Shown: positions 61,201 to 64,000 of the stretch, in pieces
How positions within the stretch are numbered: position 1 is the stretch's first letter
How the letters are laid out: the number at the start of each line of letters is the position of its first letter
Assembly (NCBI RefSeq): GCF_000524195.1
Contig: NW_020170428.1
Location: 19,888-83,887, forward strand
Length of the DNA: 64,000 bases
Source of the DNA: Echinococcus granulosus
Taxonomy: Eukaryota; Platyhelminthes; Cestoda; Cyclophyllidea; Taeniidae
Direction: 5' to 3'
The notes under the pieces: model-generated
What the model was told of the DNA's origin: nothing
Database searches by the model: none
Seen by the model: only the letters and a program-made list of their open reading frames with translations
Program-made: the position numbers and the translations under genes

Positions 61201-63652
61201 TCCTAAACAGAATCCAAGTAGACGACTAAGCAGCAAAAAGAAGGAAACGCAGAACATCAGTTTCGTAGAGCTACATTCAATTATGGCCCTAATTTAAAGC
61301 AAAAGTTTGTGCGAAATATGTCGTTCAGGAATGAGAAAAACAAAGCCAATGGACCTTCCTTCCTAATTTGATGAGCTAGACAAAACTCCAAATGCAAGAG
61401 GATTGACACGTTGCATCTTTGATTTTGACGGAAAGTTCAGACTCTCATTTGAATGAACATTCTAATGTACTGACAATGTTGTGACGGCTGGACCCGAAGG
61501 ATAATAAAGAGGGTTGTCGGGAATGATGCTGACAAGAAAAACAAACTCTACTTAAATCCAAAGAGATCCAATTAATACATTTCTGCCTAAACGGTTTGTG
61601 CTATTCAGTTATGTTTTGCAGTTTATTTGCAGCTTTAAAATTTCTTACTTGTTGAATTTTGCAGATACTTTCCAGCCAACCGAAGCGCCGACATCCGCTG
61701 ATATTCTGGCTCTTGAAGCCACTTCCACATGCGTCTGAAGGTCTCTCGCCCTGATTTCAGTTTACTCCAGGGTTTCGGATTCCTGAGTAGGTCTGACAGA
61801 GTTCCCTGACTTCGACAGAGCACCCTTTGCGCAAACACCGCTTGTGGAATGCTGTAGCGTTTCAGCTCAGCACTCACCCTCTGTGCCAACTCCTTGGTGT
61901 TCAACTCCTCGCTATCCGACATCTGACCGAGTTGAAGATCATTGTGACTTTGAGAGGCTAGGGCATTCGCTACCATTCCCTTCTGAAAGCCTGTCCATGA
62001 ATCCACCGGCCCCGCCGAGTCTGGATCTACAATCATTTAATCGCAGAGGGAAAATTTACGGTCCCACGGCTGCCAGTTGCGCCGCCGCCGCCTGCATGAG
62101 TTAACCGACTAGACTTTAACGTAGTGTACTTTTGCGGCGTCGTCTCCACCATCCCCCTTCCGCTTCCCACCGCCTATTCGACACAAAGAAGTGCACTTTA
62201 AGGACAATAAACTTAACAACAGTGGCGTCGACACATTTTCCATCTTTTGAACGTCTAACTTTGTCTTAGTCGTGTTTCATTGAGAGAAGAAGGTAAAACA
62301 AGGAAAAGTGGAGACAGCGGATGCTGTCATGCCGTCCCAACGCAATCCGGGCCGCTGATCTCTGCTCAGCTGTCCGCTTTGTGTAGCACAAAAATCGATT
62401 TTTCAGCGTGCAAACAAGGTCCAGGCGCAAAAAATCGATTAAATCGCCTCCGCGCGTATTTCAATGCTCGTGTGCAAGTTGTGCAAAGAGGGTTTAGCAA
62501 AAGCGTGGTCAACAGATTACACTTACGGGTGAAGAGAGCCTTATCGATAGAGCTTTCCATTGCCTCGGAGGACATTCTCAGAGCATGAGGATTGGCCAAC
62601 TCCCCGGTGTAGGGATTAATAGTTGAGGCGCTTTGATTACTGAATACAAAGTTTTGCGAGACAATTCCCTCCATTGGTGAGGTGTTTTGATCACCTGTGA
62701 AACCGGAAGAGAGGTACTGGTAGGGAAACATTGGGGGCATTAGACTTGACTGAGCGCAGGTCACGTTCGGTGGATAGTTAGGCTGCTGATTTTCTGCAAT
62801 CGGCATTTCGGAAGTCATGTAGACCGCCGATGACTCTTGAAAGGAGGGATCGGTATTTTGGATCTGGTGTTGCTGATCCTGGGAGACGCTCAAACTTTGG
62901 TCTGTGGAGCAGTAGTCACCTCCAGTCTCGTCATAGGTCTTGGAATCGGAGCTGCGATTAGAGCAGTCCAAAAGGCCCTCGTGTTCAGTTGCTGAAGTGT
63001 AAGTCTGATTCGTGGAGGTCCTTGAAACCTCGGCAGACTGCACCATGCCCTCTGTAGACGTGTTCATCATTGTCGAACTCGTTGCCCAATCAGGCAAGGC
63101 TTCATCTAGGCGAGTTTCAAGAACCTCTTCCTCCTCGTCAGTATCTTTAAAGTTGTTTAGGGTCTCATACTTGTAAGCTTCATTTACGTTTGTTATTTGT
63201 TCGTCCTCTGTGGCATATTCTTGTGTTTCAGTAGAATAGTAACAGTTCTGCTCGCTTTCCGTCCCAGCAGGCATCTGGCTGGTGGAACAGGTAGATTTCA
63301 GACGCTCCTCCTCCACCTCTTGTTGATGATGTTGTGAATGCAATGACTGCTGATCAATTGTTCCAACGTAGGGAAAAAAAGGCATTCCACCCGAGGCTGT
63401 CGTCATGACGGGATTAACATGAGCATAGGGGAAACAGGTACTAGAATAGGCCTCAGATCGGGGGTAACCAGAGACAATATTGGCATACATATTAGTGGGT
63501 AGGTGTTGAAAGATCTCGGCAGTCTCCGTGGTAGACGCATAGCTAATACTGACATCAGTGTCAGCAAAATCATTCTTCACCAACGCCAGCGGCGACGCCT
63601 TAGCCTCCGAGATGCCCGCTTCCCCAGTGAACTGGGAAATGGAGAAATCCAT
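58288..63652 (-). CDS. onecut: ONECUT-family CUT/homeodomain transcription factor
   Basis: Sequence-specific nuclear transcription factor (HNF6 family) used in neural and endodermal differentiation. Four exons (minus): 63652-62527, 62026-61649, 59516-59368, 59118-58288, giving 827 aa with phases matching. The N-terminal 375 residues are acidic and Ser/Thr/Gln-rich (likely activation region). The single CUT domain is at about 415-492 (KRYSIPQAVFAQRVLCRSQG, LLRNPKPWSKLKSGRETFRR). A linker of about 30 residues leads to the atypical homeodomain at about 521-581 (KKPRLVFTDIQRRTLHAIFK; VANFFMNARRR with the family-specific Phe48 and Met50). The C-terminal 250 residues are Gln/Pro/Ser-rich with an Ala run. 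An intron falls inside the homeodomain (59119-59367). The ATG at 63652 is the first Met; the frame continues a few codons upstream without an ATG. CUT and homeodomain sequences are nearly identical to vertebrate ONECUT. Confidence 0.96.
60501..60645. repeat. (GAG)n microsatellite spanning an assembly gap
   Basis: AGG/GAG trinucleotides on both sides of a 100-N gap (60532-60631) in ONECUT intron 2. The assembly evidently broke in the repeat, so its true length is unknown. Confidence 0.95.
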
Positions 63653-64000
63653 ACGCACTGACAGAACAGTCAATTAGCCAATCAATCAATCGGTCAACCA
63701 GTCAATCGATCGATCTGAGCAGAGTGACAGAGATGGAGAGCGAGGGAAAAAATCGAAACAAGAAATTTGCACGAGTTCACCACAACAATTGTTTGCGCGC
63801 GATCACAAGAAGCGCGTGCCGGCGATCGATGCGATTGGTGGCCGAGTTGCTGTCGTTACACCAAGCCCAGCCAATCGGCGGTTGAGGCCCAAGGCTATCG
63901 CCTCATTGGTCGGGGCATGGCGTCTATTCTCCCGATCCAGCACAGTGTTGCGGTGCTCGCGCGCCGAAAGGCTTGAGGAGTGCACACTGTGGAGCTTCGA
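63653..64000. other. ONECUT upstream region
   Basis: About 350 bp with repeated short 'atcaatcaatcgg/agtcaatcgatcgatc' units near 63675-63715 and a CG-richer stretch beyond 63790. Probably 5'UTR and proximal promoter; no defined element could be proven. Confidence 0.45.

Noticed and set aside
1..64000. CRISPR arrays, bacterial operons, tRNA or rRNA genes
   Set aside because: The window is spliced eukaryotic DNA. No short regularly spaced repeats of CRISPR type and no tRNA cloverleaf or rRNA sequence were recognised by eye; a tRNA/rRNA scan would be the decisive check.

Overview
This is eukaryotic nuclear DNA, most likely from a parasitic flatworm (platyhelminth; cestode or trematode). The evidence is spliced metazoan genes (a bilaterian ONECUT factor, BicD, PACSIN, OTUD5) combined with extremely short introns of 30-48 nt. 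These cluster at the 5' ends of genes while 3' introns reach 0.5-1.3 kb, a pattern known from schistosomes and tapeworms. The species was not identified. All gene models were built by hand by matching reading phase across GT-AG junctions.

Layout, left to right: the 3' part of RPL12 (+, 1-610); about 5.5 kb without a convincing gene; bicaudal D (-, 6150-13051) and OTUD5 deubiquitinase (-, 13599-16898) in the same direction; NTHL1 endonuclease III (+, 18000-20976), divergent from OTUD5; ETHE1 persulfide dioxygenase (-, 24553-26580), flanked on both sides by direct copies of a dispersed repeat (about 21.7 kb and 27.8 kb); a gene-poor tract of about 15 kb (26.6-42.2 kb) whose second half is a compound tandem and inverted repeat array carrying a recurring 16-bp CATATG-centred palindrome; PACSIN/syndapin (-, 42194-50143); STARD10-like START protein (+, 50866-51913), head to head with PACSIN; an unassigned coiled-coil protein (-, 52908-56338); and a ONECUT (CUT plus homeodomain) transcription factor (-, 58288-63652).

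The genes are unrelated housekeeping, trafficking and developmental genes. PACSIN (membrane curvature) and STARD10 (lipid transfer) share a 0.7-kb intergenic region, and OTUD5 and NTHL1 share a 1.1-kb one, so each pair may use a bidirectional promoter. There are three 100-N assembly gaps, at 28646, 41594 and 60532. The last lies inside a GAG microsatellite.

The least explained material is the 31.6-41.4 kb repeat array with its palindromes, and the splicing oddities: PACSIN microexons and a two-frame cassette, a GC-AG intron and a frame-preserving 48-nt intron in STARD10, and an intron inside the ONECUT homeodomain.
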